Origin: Fennellomyces sp. T-0311
Taxonomy: Eukaryota; Mucoromycota; Mucoromycetes; Mucorales; Lichtheimiaceae
Reading direction: 5' to 3'
Assembly: GCA_025266875.1 (NCBI GenBank)
Contig: JALLLT010000001.1
Span: 682,001 to 746,000, forward strand
Length of the DNA stretch: 64,000 nt
Below, in pieces: positions 35,175 through 47,039 of this stretch. Both the position numbers and the translations under genes were made by a program. How positions within the stretch are numbered: position 1 is the stretch's first letter; every line of letters begins with the position of its first letter. The notes under the pieces were generated by a model that had not been told where the DNA came from, searched no databases, and saw nothing but the letters and a program-made list of their open reading frames with translations.

Positions 35175-36000
35175 ATTTTATCTAGAAGTTTTATTGAACT
35201 GTCTCTATAAGTATGTGGTCGCTTTCTTGTGGTACAAAGATATAGATATATAGTGAAGAGAGTTGAATGCCATGTCTGAAACAACCAGTGGGAAAAAGAC
35301 AGGCCTGTATGAATAAAAGGTTGATGTAATATAAAGAAGGAAAATGAAGCTGTGATGGCATTAAACCGAAAAGAAGGAGGTGCTTGAGTAATGAGGCACC
35401 GCACTAATTGTTGTTATCTGTGGGCTCGGATGCCCGGCCTTGTAGGGAATATTCTGGCGCCGGTTCGTCATTATCGTAATCCTTGTTCGGGTGCCTCAGC
35501 CTGTTCATTTTCCTAAGGACATGTAGGAATACTGGCCAGGCCGGTATTGGAACGCGGTATGCTGTTCAGAATATGGTCTAGAGTTTGTTCGTCGTTCCGT
35601 AGTTCCGGGATTGCACCGAATGTATCCAGTAGCTCTTGTCGCAATGGTTGTAATAATAGGCATATGGCGTACATGTTCTCTGGACCCAGCGGTGGCACCG
35701 CATTTGCAGTCCTTCAGTGGGTATAAAGGTTGCCAGTGCATACGCCATTTGACTACTTGGTGTCGATCCAAGGAAGATGCTGCCAAGTACAAAATCGGAT
35801 CGATGATGCAATATGGCCTGAGGCATCGAATTGACCTGTATTTGGTGCAGCAAGAGGAAAATTGATCGTCACGTTTCTTATCAATTGCCTTCGCAACTGG
35901 GTTGCTCGGCGGGTCCTGCCCGTTTCTTAGCTTGTTATACGCCTGGTGGTAATCTTGGTATGCCTTGATCCCTTCTAACTGACAGTAATCAATTTTAGTT
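35175..36000 (-). mobile_element. LINE-like retroelement relic, copy 2 (3' end)
   Basis: Homologous to the relic at 17490-18260. Minus-strand fragments in shifting frames read AYQDYHQAYNKLRNGQDPPS, DCKCGATAGSREH, PLRQELLDTFGAIPEL, TLDHILNSIPRSNTGL, then after a deletion of about 25 bases WPVFLHVLRKMNRL and DYDNDEPAPEYSLQG. The 3' region is also conserved, including the minus-strand stem AGACAGGC...CTGTCT-like segment and the terminal CAATAAAA. Frameshifts show that it is dead. The element class (LINE, with a Cys/His knuckle after the reverse transcriptase) is inferred; no reverse-transcriptase core is present in either copy. Confidence 0.55.
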
Positions 36001-37782
36001 CTGAAGGAATGTGAAACACTGTCAGGTTACTTTAATGACAAGTGTCATTAAGCTTTTATAACGCACGGCATGTTTTTTTTCATGGCAGTACTAATATACT
36101 ATGTGAAGCCAACAATAAAAACAACCGGTTCGGTTAATTCAGCCTGCCTGCCAAAGCTAAATCACCAATGATAAAGGAAGATACACACCTTGTCAAGTAA
36201 GAAATGAGCCTGTCAGTTAATTTATAGTATGCGTTATTTTCTATTATATAGTGCCAGTGAGTTTCTTGCGTCTGCAAATACCAAAATCACTTCTGACAAA
36301 TTGGAAACTCATACTCTCCCGAATCGAAAAATACAAAATCAAAAGGGCAACACTTACCATAAGGCACAGCCCGAGGTCGTGGGGAAAGCGGCAAAAAGAT
36401 AAACTTTTCACGGCCATTCTATTCAAGCGATTCAGCCTTGGTAATCTTTTTTCCATAGCAGATAGGCAGCCGAAATAGCCGCGGTTACATATCAGCGAAT
36501 ATGTACATCTTCGGTTTCACAGTTTACACGACGTTGAACAATCGCGCTATCTGGTTCATTAATAGTAAAAAAAAAGTTCATAGAATGGCACATTTATCAC
36601 ACAAAATATGTATTGAGGAAGCATCATCTGGTCTGAAACTCTAACAGCCCATAATTAACGAGAGTCTGCTTTTGATGCTCTCTTTGCTTTGGCTAGAATA
36701 TAAAATTGAAGTTGCTAAAGATCGAAAGAGCAGTCTAGTTTACTATTGTATTATGCTTACTTAACACATGAGCCCTCCACATTTTTACTCTCATTAATGC
36801 CTACTTTGTTCTAGTGAGCTGATGCTAGATTTACACAATTACTTTTGGTAGATATTACTTAAAGCCGGTATAACCTTGTTTAAATCGCGCATAATTCTAC
36901 GAGCAAGTCTATCTGTATTATTCACGCGCCTATGGCAATAAAATTTGTAGTAAGAAATTCACCTTTCTTTCCGGTTAGAAACCAGTAATGCCACGATCAC
37001 AACCAGACCAACTCAACGAGGAGCACTATTGAGTCTTTTTCTCGTTCTCAGACATTACAGAAATGCGTTCTCACATATCGGTGTATGAGAAAAAGGCATT
37101 CATGGCCTGATACATGGAACAATAACCTACCTCATTGACTCGTTCACTATTTCCTTTTGCATGACCAACTTTCACAGACCGAGCTAATCGCTTCCTAAAT
37201 CTGGTTTTTCTAAACCTTATCGCTGTTTCCAATGTAAATTGTGAGAAGATGAAGGAATTGCCGCTGTGCTATGATACGAGGTGCCCATGTGTTACATATG
37301 TACCTTGCCCGATATTCCACAATTCCGGACTCTCACACAGCACTAGCATCAGCTGAACAATTAAAACGTAATACTAATGACTGGGGGGGGATGGAGTTGT
37401 GGGTAGCGCCGATCTATCGCTCGTAAGCGAGATGACGATCAAGTGTTTGTAAGGTGTACGTATTGTTTGCAGTGAATGATGCCGTCGAAATTTTCGAGTT
37501 ACATACGCACTTTCTGGTGATATTACTCTATTTGTAATTACTGATCAGCAGGTATAGTTCGGTGAACTGTACTGTACTAAAAGGGCAGGTTTAGGTGAAA
37601 ATGGTACATGCCCTGGGCAATTCCCTGTTTCCCCTTCCGATGCCCTGTTACAAACTTAAATGCCAATCAGTAGCAGAAGTGACGACAACAGTGTGGTCCC
37701 GTGCCACCTCTGATCATTTTTGTTTTCTTTGTTCGTGCATATGCCCGAATGCACATTGTTCTCAACTAGCTGTAGTCGATAT
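36001..37782. other. Gene-poor sequence, nothing recognised
   Basis: AT-rich, many stops in all frames. Short frames at 36251-36478 and 37595-37801 have no domain or codon support. Confidence 0.5.
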
Positions 37783-38031
37783 TTACATAAGGAGGCTTTG
37801 ACAGATAGATGTACTTTTGGCTCGGGTCATTGGCTGTGCATCTTGGAAGCGATCAAATGTAGTCACCCGGTTTTTCTTTCGGCGGGATGATGTTAGGTAA
37901 TCGATTACACGAATTAAGTGCCCCGGGAACGCAGCGGATATTAATAGTGTGATGATAAAGATGACGCGTGTGATACCGGCAACGCGTAACTTGTGTGCCA
38001 GCAAATGAATAATGTAGATGAGATTGATCAT
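37783..38031 (-). CDS. Possible small membrane protein (weak PMP3-like hairpin)
   Basis: An 82-residue open frame with a hydrophobic stretch VIFIITLLISAAFPGHLIRVIDYL followed by a basic cytosolic tail (SSRRKKNR). The FPGH-x-I turn between hydrophobic halves recalls the second span of PMP3/Sna-type small proteolipids, but the usual N-terminal PP-containing span is missing, and no upstream exon supplying it is evident. It may be a chance frame. Confidence 0.25.
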   Translation of the reverse strand: MINLIYIIHLLAHKLRVAGITRVIFIITLLISAAFPGHLIRVIDYLTSSRRKKNRVTTFDRFQDAQPMTRAKSTSICQSLLM

Positions 38032-38482
38032 TGTGTCTTCTTGCGTTTCTAACCGTTGTATTCAGAATTGAGCATCATAACGCACGTAGGCTTACAAAAA
38101 AATTGACAGCTGGGAGTAAGTATAATAAATATAACGGCCACCATCTCATCACGGTATCGCGTCTGCTCATGTCAAACTATGTGACAATGACTAGATCGAC
38201 GTACAAGCGTGGAGGAAAATATCACGCGTTGGCACTAAGTAGGTCACACGAAGCTAAGAAAGTGGCTTATGGAGATCACGAAACCATGGCTGTGCATCCA
38301 AATGAGCATGTTGTTCATCGTGTTGAAAAGTAATTGTGGGTGTGTCTAGATCCCAAGTTTTGTGCCTGAGCGACAGAGGAATGCAAGACACTGAGACACT
38401 GGAAGTGAAAACATTTGCTGCCAGGCAACGTTAACTCCGCAGTTGTTGTCAGGGCTTTACTTTTTTTTTTTACTTTGGGATC

Positions 38483-38969
38483 ATGAACGTCGCTCGGGAA
38501 GCATTGTCAAAAATCACACCAAAGCCCTCCGTATTCTCAAAAGGTGGCAAAAACCTCTATGAAGTCTTGAGCGTTCTTCCCGAATACGGTGTTGGAAGTC
38601 GCGTGGTAAATTCGTGTCTTTTTTTTCCATGAATGTCAACAACCGTAATTCATTTTGATTTCCCTAGACGCCCACGAAATTCTCAAACAACCCGGCGCTG
38701 AAGGAAAGCTACTATGAGGTCACCAAGGTCCATTTGAAACCGGTACGGATTATTCTTTTTTTCCGTATCGGAAAAATCACTAATAGTTGCCACCAATAGG
38801 GACTTCAGCATGGACGTGCATGGGGTGTTCAGGTTCTTAAAGGTATGATGCGCAATATATGCATGCTCGGAAGCTTTACTTAATATATTCGATAGGTCGG
38901 ACGATGGAAAATGGAAAGCCTGTGGAGATTAGAGGAGGATTGAAGCACAAATGGAAATTGTATGCATAA
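38483..38969 (+). CDS. Mitochondrial small-subunit ribosomal protein mS34-like
   Basis: 104 residues in four exons (38483-38605, 38668-38742, 38800-38842, 38896-38969), all GT-AG. The sequence follows the MRPS34 pattern: LYEVLSVLPEYGVGSRVT (LP-x-F/Y-G-x-G-x-x-VT), then YYEVTKVHLKP, HGRAWGVQVLKGRT, and HKWKLY at the end. Human mS34 has the same order (GLGRLVTRK, ITRVRP-like, HGKAWGI, HDWRL). It is half the length of the animal protein and lacks its N- and C-terminal extensions. The basic N-terminus MNVAREALSKITPKPSVFSK could carry mitochondrial targeting. Expected site: small subunit of the mitoribosome. Confidence 0.75.
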
Positions 38970-39626
38970 AGGGATCAAGAGCAACAAGATCAATGACCAT
39001 CATCGTATGACTTCTGGTTTCAATTAAGGTGCATCCCTCAAAGGATGCAACCGCGGTTTTTTTTTCTGCCTCTAAGGCGATTGAACTTTAAGCAACCCTG
39101 CTTGCCGACGTACGAGGAATGCAGGCCAGGGTGCACATGGCAGGCCTGCGATATGCCGTGGGTATAACGTTTCACGGTAGATTAGATACCCACTGATGCA
39201 AGGCACATCATCTGATAGAAAGATACCACATACACAGGCCGTAGAAGCAGAGGCTGAGATGATCGCGACAAACATTCATTTTCCTTATCACGCATGTCTT
39301 CGGGTGTACATTGTCCCTCATTTGTCCAGATAAGGATCCGAAAGAGTGCGCTTCGTATCACCAAGATAACGTGCCCTTTGTCACACCCGGCATCCTTCTT
39401 GGGCTGGTCATGATAGCCACATGGAACAAAGTTATTTCGGAAACGTGATTCGCAAGCGTGAGAGATAGATGAAAAGAGAGCGATGGAAGTCTCTCGACTG
39501 CGCGAGGGCGTGTATTTTTCTTTTGGTCTAGGTTAAGGCAATATACATATACATTTAAGAAAGTTGGGCTATTGTACAATGTTGGACGAAAGGGAGGAGA
39601 AAAGGGAATATTTAGATAGAAAGCGT
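38970..39626. other. Intergenic between convergent mS34 and kinase genes
   Basis: About 650 bases of 3' flanks. Minus-strand frames at 39072-39579 are short and overlap in different frames, with no domain. Confidence 0.5.
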
Positions 39627-41237
39627 CTATTTTTTCTGGTGGTGTTTTGGTCGGCAGTGGTAGTGGCGCCAGCCATTGGGGAGCTCACCGTCGCTGCACA
39701 TCTCCATCGACTGCATCCATGGTGTGTCGAGGGCCTGACTGACGGTAAATCGAGTCTCCGGATTCGGATCAAGCATGCCGGATAGACACTCGATTTCTTG
39801 GTCTGTAAGGTCTTTCCAGACCTGGCACTTGGCCCCTGAGCTGCGTTGATGGCAGTACAATCCGAACTCTTCGTCACCGCCGTCCTTTGCGTTAGCAGCA
39901 ACATCGGCTGGCGATCCAGGCTTAGCGCCTGGCACTCGGTCTGCGTGATAGAACGCTGCACGGAAAGGAAGCATGTGGGTACGGATGCAGAAATATGTAA
40001 CAGCCGCACTCCAGATATCGAACGCACGACCATCGTAGCCATCGTGCTCGTCCTTGAGATGCCACATTTCAGGAGACCAGAACGGCTCAGAGCCACACCA
40101 TTTGTGGGAAAGATGAGCGCCATTCTCAAAACAGCTTTGTACGACATCCGCCGTGCCAAAGTCGGCAATCTTGAGCGTACCGCCTTCGGTAAGCACCAGA
40201 TTCTCAGGCTTGATATCGCGGTGTGCGATACCGAGCTGGTGCAGGTGCTGCATACCGAGAAGAAGCTGTTTGAACAGGCAGCCTTGTTCGTTGAGTGACA
40301 TGGACGGCCGTTCTTGCAGCAAGTTGAAGAGATCACCACCAGAGCACTGAAATATAATAATACTTTTAGGTTCATGCGCGTGTGAAAATTAAAGTAGAAA
40401 AAAATAACTTACGTATTCCATAACAGCACACCAACGGTCGCGTTCGTCTTTCACAAGATCCAGCGTGTCAATCACATTGGGATGGCCCGAAACAGTTTTG
40501 CTAATGCAGTATTCGTTCTGCATCCGCGCGGAATAATCACGTTCCGACTCTGTCTTGTCACGTTTCTTGAATTCTTTCACAGCAAGCACTCGGCCATTGG
40601 CACGCACCAGTCGAATCACCGCTGTAGCACCGCTCGCAATGTTCTTTTTGGACGTGGCGCCCATGCCTTTGCTCACATTGTCGGGCTTGACATAGGGGCC
40701 GTATTTTTCAGCCAGACGAGGCAGCTTTGGCTGTGAAGTAGGTGACGAGGGGGATTTTGGCGAGCTGTGACTTTTGAACGATGACGAAAACTTGTTCCAG
40801 GTGCTGCTAACCGAGCTGCTGTAACTGTGCAGGCTGCTCGATCCACTGCTTCGTCGGCTTTTGGTGGATGCAGCACTGCCTCTCCGCTGCCGGTCTTCAT
40901 CATCGTTGTGATGAAGTGCCAATGGCGTCATGCGCAGACCGGCTCGGATATGACCGCCGGCATGGTGCAGCATGTTGTGAAAACGGCCGTGTTGTTTCTT
41001 TGTCGGCTCGGGCGCAACGGACTGTTGAGGCGAGGGCGGGGCATGGGATGTACCGCCGGTTGTAGTCGAAACAGACGAGCAGCTGCTGCTTCTGGTGTCG
41101 CCGGTGGAGATCGAGGAAGACAATCCGGGTGGGCGGCAGTCGTCTTGCTGGAGAGGATCGATTGCTTCAGGTGAGCTGGAGCGAGGGATCATCAGCCAAT
41201 TCCCGTCGTCAGAATACTTTTGCGAAAGAACCGACAT
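39627..41237 (-). CDS. Serine/threonine protein kinase, Hal4(Sat4)/Hal5-like
   Basis: 514 residues in two exons (41237-40413, 40346-39627). The N-terminal 180 residues are Ser/Pro-rich and unstructured, typical of the fungal NPR/HAL kinase family. The kinase domain follows, with the glycine-loop region [10 protein letters not shown], the ATP-anchoring lysine in LAVKEFKK (about K221), the catalytic loop HRDIKPEN at 317-324 (Asp319), DFG at about 337-339, and WSPEMW in place of APE. The insert after DVVQS ([20 protein letters not shown]) and the GRAFDIWS segment match Hal4/Hal5, which stabilise plasma-membrane nutrient and K+ transporters in yeast and act on cation tolerance. All catalytic residues are present. 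The final residues are His/Lys-rich. Confidence 0.88.
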
Positions 41238-42697
41238 ATTCAGTGCATAGAAGGGGGGGAAGTAAAGAAGGAGGGGTATCAATAATGTGGAAAAGAGAAA
41301 GGGCAGAAAAAAGTGGGAGAGACAAAAAAGCCTATTTAAATAAAACAATGAGCCAGGTGGCGCTGGACATATATATATATAATGTGAGCGTGTGTGCGTG
41401 AGAGGGAAGCGCAAAAGAAAATTTCGAAGCAGGGGGACCAGCTGTGGCGATATCGGTTAAAAAAACCCATCTCTCTTTTTGTGTCTCTGAGTTTCGAAGT
41501 TGCCATGCGGGGATTTTGGGTGGGGGGTGTAGCAAAATGTGCTCTTTGCCCGACTGGTACAGAGGGCTCAGTCTCCCCCCACTGAAAGAATTTCATGACG
41601 TCCACGATTTTATAATTAGCACCCTCTAGCGTAAACCATATACGGGAACAAACCGGGCCTGGTGTGTTATAAGCGACGGACCCGACGGTCAAAGAAAACT
41701 TTTTTCCTTTTCCATCCAAAAAGGGACGAGATCGCTCGCTGAGAGTGGTGCTCACTTCAATGGGTTTCACATCCATTCTGGGTGCCTGTCTGTGAGCACA
41801 TTTACAAGCCACGTGCCGATGTCTTTAGCTTTCCACCCCCCCAAAAAACAATGCACAGAATACCATGACAGAACCACAACAACAACTCTAATATAACAAT
41901 TATACGCTGATCAAAGGGGGCAAGAGAGACGTGGGGGAGCGAAAACCAAATGATACTAATATTTGCTAAACAAAACGTAGCAGAGAACAATTCATGGACG
42001 TTTCATCACTACTTTTTTTTTTACATGCATGCATACACACACGTTACCGTAGAATCCCAATCTGACCCGCAAAAAATGACGCAGGTATACTTTGCATGGA
42101 GATCGGACACTCAACAATGAGAGGGATCGTCAGGAGAACCCGAGCGCAGAGTTGCTGGTATACAATATATTACAGTTTAAGGAACGGGAAAAGTAGACCA
42201 TGACAATAATATCTGCGTATAAGGCAACTCTTCACCACATGCGGATTAGTTTTACATCATCATTATAAAGTTACCCGAGTAAAATTGATATTCAGCAAAT
42301 ATCATCAAGATTGCAGCCCAAACTCGATAAGGGATTTGGAGTTTTCTATTGCCCCGTCATCTCCGTGCAGCAATGAGGTAGGAGTGGCTGCGCAGGCAGA
42401 CTTTTTAGTTGCAGGAGGCCATGGCAACGTGGGGTTGCCATTTAACTGTTTGCCTTGGCAACGACATTAACTATGGTTTCACAAGGAATTTTCGATTGGC
42501 TTTTTTAAAGGACAGCACTATTTATTTTTTTTGCAACAGTGATCGCCTGGATGGCGCAAAACTTTCAGGGCCTTTATCTTTTTATTGATAGATAATGAAG
42601 CGAGGGGGATGGAGAAAATCTTGGGTTTCCATCGATGCAATTCGATGTATAGGGGCAGTCTATAATTACAAAACTTTATGCTCTACTGATTAAGAAT
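41238..42697. other. Intergenic, upstream of the kinase gene
   Basis: About 1.45 kb. A plus-strand ATATATATATATAATG at 41371 lies upstream of the kinase start and may act as its TATA element. Apart from that, pyrimidine/purine-biased tracts and no gene. Confidence 0.45.
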
Positions 42698-45118
42698 TTA
42701 CATGATGTTGCATTTGGTGTCGCTGGCGTGCTTTTTGCTACGATCAGCGCTATTCACTCGGATGGTGATGGAATTCTCACTGCTGCTGGAACGATTGTAT
42801 CGGTGGTACAATGTTTGGGATTCCGGAGCGTATTCCCAAGTTCCCTCAGAGACATGCACCTCTATGCTTGTCTTGGCAGAGCCATAGTGATATTGGGGTA
42901 TGTACAACTCTGTGGTGGTATTTGCACGTTCCTCCGCGAACGGCTTAAACACAAATAGGTATTCAAGGGAATCTATATCAAATTCGGCCTTTTCGGGTGT
43001 GCCGGCCACTTTGGATGCATAAGGTCGCTATTAATAAGTTAGGCTTCCAGTTTTGTCTCCAATCATTTAGTGTGCTTTCGACACCTACAATTACTGCCTG
43101 GAGCACACGACCCCCATCATGCAAACCGCTTGGATCTTGGAGAATGGTTTTAGATGATGCACGAGTTGCTAGGGAGGCTAGATCATCCTTGTCGCTTTTG
43201 TCTGCAAGTTCCCGGGATGTGAAAATGGAAAAGTTCTCGCCGTTCCAGTGGTCTCCATAGAGATCGTCATTGCAGACGTCGTAATTCCACAGTCTGAAAT
43301 TGAATAATCAATATATAAGCTTGCAAGTTGATTAGTTGACAAGCACATACGTGTAGCTGACCAGATTGGTCTCCAGTGCGTGGATTGCTGCATCCATAAA
43401 GTGGATATGGTGAGTATAGTCGCCCGTCGCAAAGGCCGCGCGTTGGTTCAAATCCATGGGAATACCAACTTCGCCAAGAATGCACGGCTTCTCTCCCATG
43501 TTCTCAAGACCACTGGTTTTGATGTTCTTTATCTGTCCGCGATAATTTGTCTTGGCACCTTTGCGGCCAAAGTACGTGGCGCTGATCACATTGCCTCCCT
43601 ATATATATAGATAAAAAGGCATGAATCCTGATCTGCTAACAGAGGAAGGAGAGGGATGCTTACGCTTTGCAATGCCTGGACGTCGTGCGTGACACGTCCA
43701 TCGAATTTCTTGTAAAAGACACAGTTGAGATCGTACCAGTGAGGAGCAAAGACCATGTTGTGGTGGTGATCCGCATCGGAATAAACAGGAGCCTTCTCGT
43801 TGGCCAAGGGTTCCACAAAGCAGAACCAGTCGGGCTTGACCTTTTGGATGGCCTGCGCATACTTGTTGACAAACGGTACATAAAAATCTTGATAAAAGTC
43901 GATCTTGACGCCTGTCACGGGATGCTTGGCAAAGTAACTGGAGTTGTGCAGCACCGGCTCCCCCTTGTCGTTGAGCCCCCAGACTCCGTGCTGGCGCCAT
44001 ATGCATGAACCACCCGATGTCCATGCGGACCTTTTACCTTCATTGATCATTCGCGTGTGTGATCGTCGTGTGGGAAACGGCCAAGACTTGATGTACACGC
44101 CTACCTTTTGTGGGATCCCATCACCAAGCGCGAAGCTCTGCAAGGGCGTCGGCGCGTCACCAAAGATCAGGTTCACAATGGAATCAAACTCTTTGAGTGT
44201 CTCCAGACCAATGTACCCTGGATGTGGCTCGTTCATCACCTCAAACCCAATCACGGCCTCGAGGTCAACCAGACGCGTCGCCAGGTGCTGAAACGCATTG
44301 ATGAAGCAATTGCTAAGCAACTCCTGGATCGACTGGTCCTGGTATTTGTGCTTGGGTGCGAATGTGTCTCCTGCGAAAAACAGGGTGAACATGGTGCAGC
44401 ATGCCAGTTTGGTATAATTGGTTGGCCACACCTTGTTTCGTGTTTAGTCATCAGTGATCATTGTATATGTTTGCGTGTGTGTTACCATTGGCAGGGGATC
44501 TCCAGGAACAGCATTCGTGTTGTGAACATAGGCTGCACCGGTCTCCTTGAACGCGCGTATATCCATACCAGCCATCTCAAACGTCCATCCCGGCGCTCCA
44601 CTGCCTCCAGAGAAACGCGACCACTACGCGCTAACGTCAGCGGATCCTATCAGTAGCTGATTTAAACAGAAGCTTACGGTATCCTGATGCGGATCGATAA
44701 AACACTTGATCCCGTATTCTGGCATGATTTTGATCAGTTCGCGCAAATAATCGATGTATTCCTCGTCGTATTCGCCCGGTCCAGCATGCTCGATACTTTC
44801 CCACGGAATCAGCAAGCGCACAAGGGTCAATCCCCAGGCACGCAGACGCGCAAAGTGCTTGGGCGCGTCACTCAACGGGAACGGCCGTCCGACAAAGCTG
44901 ACACTGCGGTGATCCCAAAACAGGTTCTCATCGTAGAGATGAGTTGAGCCAGGATAAGGCTTCGTGGGTAGTTTGGATGAGCCGCATAAATTCACGCCGT
45001 GCATCAACAATCGGCGGCCATGGGCATCGGTGAACCATCGGCCTTTGTGTGTAATATCGGTGGACCAATCGTGCGCAGCTGAACGCGTTCCGGGTTCCTC
45101 GGGATTGTCTGTCACCAT
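42698..45118 (-). CDS. GH5 steryl-glucosidase/endoglycoceramidase-related protein with CaaX end
   Basis: 709 residues in six exons (45118-44678, 44623-44486, 44431-43664, 43598-43351, 43293-43089, 43027-42698), phases consistent. The start region GRWFTDAHGRRLLMHGVNLCG and the size match the fungal EGCrP2/Sgl1 and yeast Egh1 group, cytosolic enzymes that remove glucose from ergosteryl glucoside and related lipids. The acid/base Glu is in FEVMNEPHPG (about E261) and the nucleophile in CILGEVGIPMD (about E492). A C-terminal beta domain follows (AGTPEKAEFDIDSLEYLFVF). The very end is ASDTKCNIM and stop: a CaaX box, preceded by a basic RSKKH. Prenylation would tether the enzyme to membranes where its lipid substrate lies. 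No signal peptide, so it is cytosolic. Confidence 0.9.
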
Positions 45119-46179
45119 TTTGAAAACAAGTGCACACGGAGCTTGACTTGGAACAGATAGATCGCTTTAAGGCGCCCTGAAAATTTTATTTCGCGCGCGT
45201 ACGTCCCTGGAATCTATCGAAACCGGGACCATGCCGGTATAACTGCTGCTGCTCAGTCCGTCGACTCGACCCTGGTGCTATTGGCTCGTATAACTCGTGG
45301 TAGCACATCGTTCTGTTTGGCCATGTGCGTCATTATGTAGCAGTGAGAATCCCAGAGTGCATCCGCATATCCTTTACTGGAAGCATTATACCCAGGAATA
45401 TCCGGGGCATGACTCTGACCATGGATTGGGACAGGTCCACTCGTCCTTGATTTCTGCCTGGCAACACATGAAACATGGTGGCTTTCCATAGTAGTGATGG
45501 TCTGACAAGCACTTGTCGTAGCCCAGGAACGGGCGTTTGAGCCAGTCAACAGAATACTTTGCTGGCAGTATACGAAGGGCTGATCTGCTGATGCGCTGTG
45601 CTATCATGTGCCTATTGTAAGCCATGGGCTTCCACAAATTGGCTTATACCATCCTGCATTAGACCCTGCAGAAACCGCTTTCATCTGAAAACATATGCTG
45701 CTTCTTGGATTGTGCGAGTCTCGTGTTTCTCTGTGCGTAACTGCAGCTGTATTTCTGTTTCCACTGCCCAATGCAAGGGATATCCGCCATGATGATCCAA
45801 TATGATCCTCTTAACGATGCTCCGAGTACCCGCGTGGTCAGACGCTTCTTTCATTGAAGCCTGCATATTGGAACCACATTCTTGCGTGTGTCCAAATCAT
45901 CGTGCTAGGTGTTTTTTTCCTGCAAAGAAATCAGACAGATTATCAGCCCACGGGGAGAGGGAGGGAGTACTGAAATGCTCACTACGCAGCCGTGACAAAC
46001 GTTCCTTGAAAGAAGTGGGATAAGAAGTAGCTTTCCTTTACAGCCATCGAAAGTAGCTGAAATGATACAGCAGCAGCAGGAACCATCCGTTGGCTGGTAC
46101 CTTGGCAAGTTTAAACCACAGCAGGCAAAATTCCCGCGCGCCGAATCCTTTTTTCTGTAAACACCCATAGCAACAAACC
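45119..46179. other. Divergent intergenic region with possible gene remnants
   Basis: Between the GH5 and RS-rich genes. The minus strand at 45250-45866 has protein-like but frame-broken stretches (HHGGYPLHWAVETEIQLQL; CFMCCQAEIKDEWTCP; ADALWDSHCYIMTHMAKQN). I could not join them by splicing, so they may be a pseudogene or an unrecognised spliced gene. Confidence 0.35.
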
Positions 46180-47039
46180 ATGGGCGATCGTAAAGGTATC
46201 TTCCTTCATGCCGAATTATCCCACAAACGAACCTGAGCACTAAAAGATACCTATCAAATCAGAGCGCTCTTCACGTAGCGAGCATCGAAAGCGAAGTCGC
46301 AGTCGATCACCACGTCCACGATCGGACAGCACCCGCTCATCATCGCATCGACGACATGATAGCCCAGACCGATACAGCAGACGAGCAAGTGGTATGTTTA
46401 CGGAGAGTAGATGCCACCAGGAACAGCCTTCCCCTCACACGTTGTCTTTCTTTCTATTGGCCTCTTTTATTTTCACTGTTGGGCACAAAAAAACATCAAC
46501 ACATGCCAATCGGCTTTGTGTGAGTAGATCGCCGTTCGAGATCGCCTTCACATCGTCACTATAGCCGCCGTCGCTCGGCCAGCCCTTCATCGGAAGACGA
46601 CAGCTCTTCAGAGTCGGAAGGTACTGTGGGAATGGTTCTGCAATATTTGTTATTCATGACATATGCGGCTAGACGAAAAGAGACGTCGAAAGAAGCTCAA
46701 GAAGCAGCACCGAAGCAAAAAGCACAAGAAAAGCGTAAGTAAAAAAAAAAAAAAAAAGACATACACGCGCTGTGTACCTGGCTGACGCGCCTGTCATTGT
46801 AGAAAAAGCATCGAAAGAGCCGGAGGAGCAGCGATGACGACAGCAGTAGCGACGACCAGGAAAGACGGAGCGCAATCACTGGCAAAAAGGTAACAGAGCA
46901 CACAGTAAGGTTATTGTGGACACCCAACTGACGAGCTTATTTTTTTCAGATTAAGCTTAAAGTGCACAAGTCAGCAGATGACAAGGTGCGCGACCAAAAC
47001 CGCTCCAACCTGTTGCAGTTCCTGAACTCTGCCTTTTAA
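46180..47039 (+). CDS. Arg/Ser-rich nuclear protein
   Basis: 158 residues in six exons (46180-46195, 46263-46391, 46528-46620, 46673-46734, 46803-46889, 46950-47039), all in phase. It is built of RS/SR dipeptides (HRKRSRSRSPRPRS, RRSRSPSHRHYSRRRSAS), acidic serine clusters (SSEDDSSESE, SSDDDSSSDD) and a lysine stretch (KKLKKQHRSKKHKKSKKHRK). No RNA-recognition motif is present. The C-terminus VRDQNRSNLLQFLNSAF is ordered and probably conserved. The composition fits a splicing-associated RS-domain protein in nuclear speckles, with SR-kinase phosphorylation expected. I cannot name the orthologue. Confidence 0.7.

Noticed and set aside
39072..39579. Minus-strand frames downstream of the kinase gene
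   Set aside because: Short, mutually overlapping, no domain; most likely 3' flank.
45250..45866. Possible Cys-containing gene on the minus strand
   Set aside because: The coding-like pieces lie in different frames and no consistent set of GT-AG introns joins them without stops. Could be a pseudogene, but support is too thin to call.
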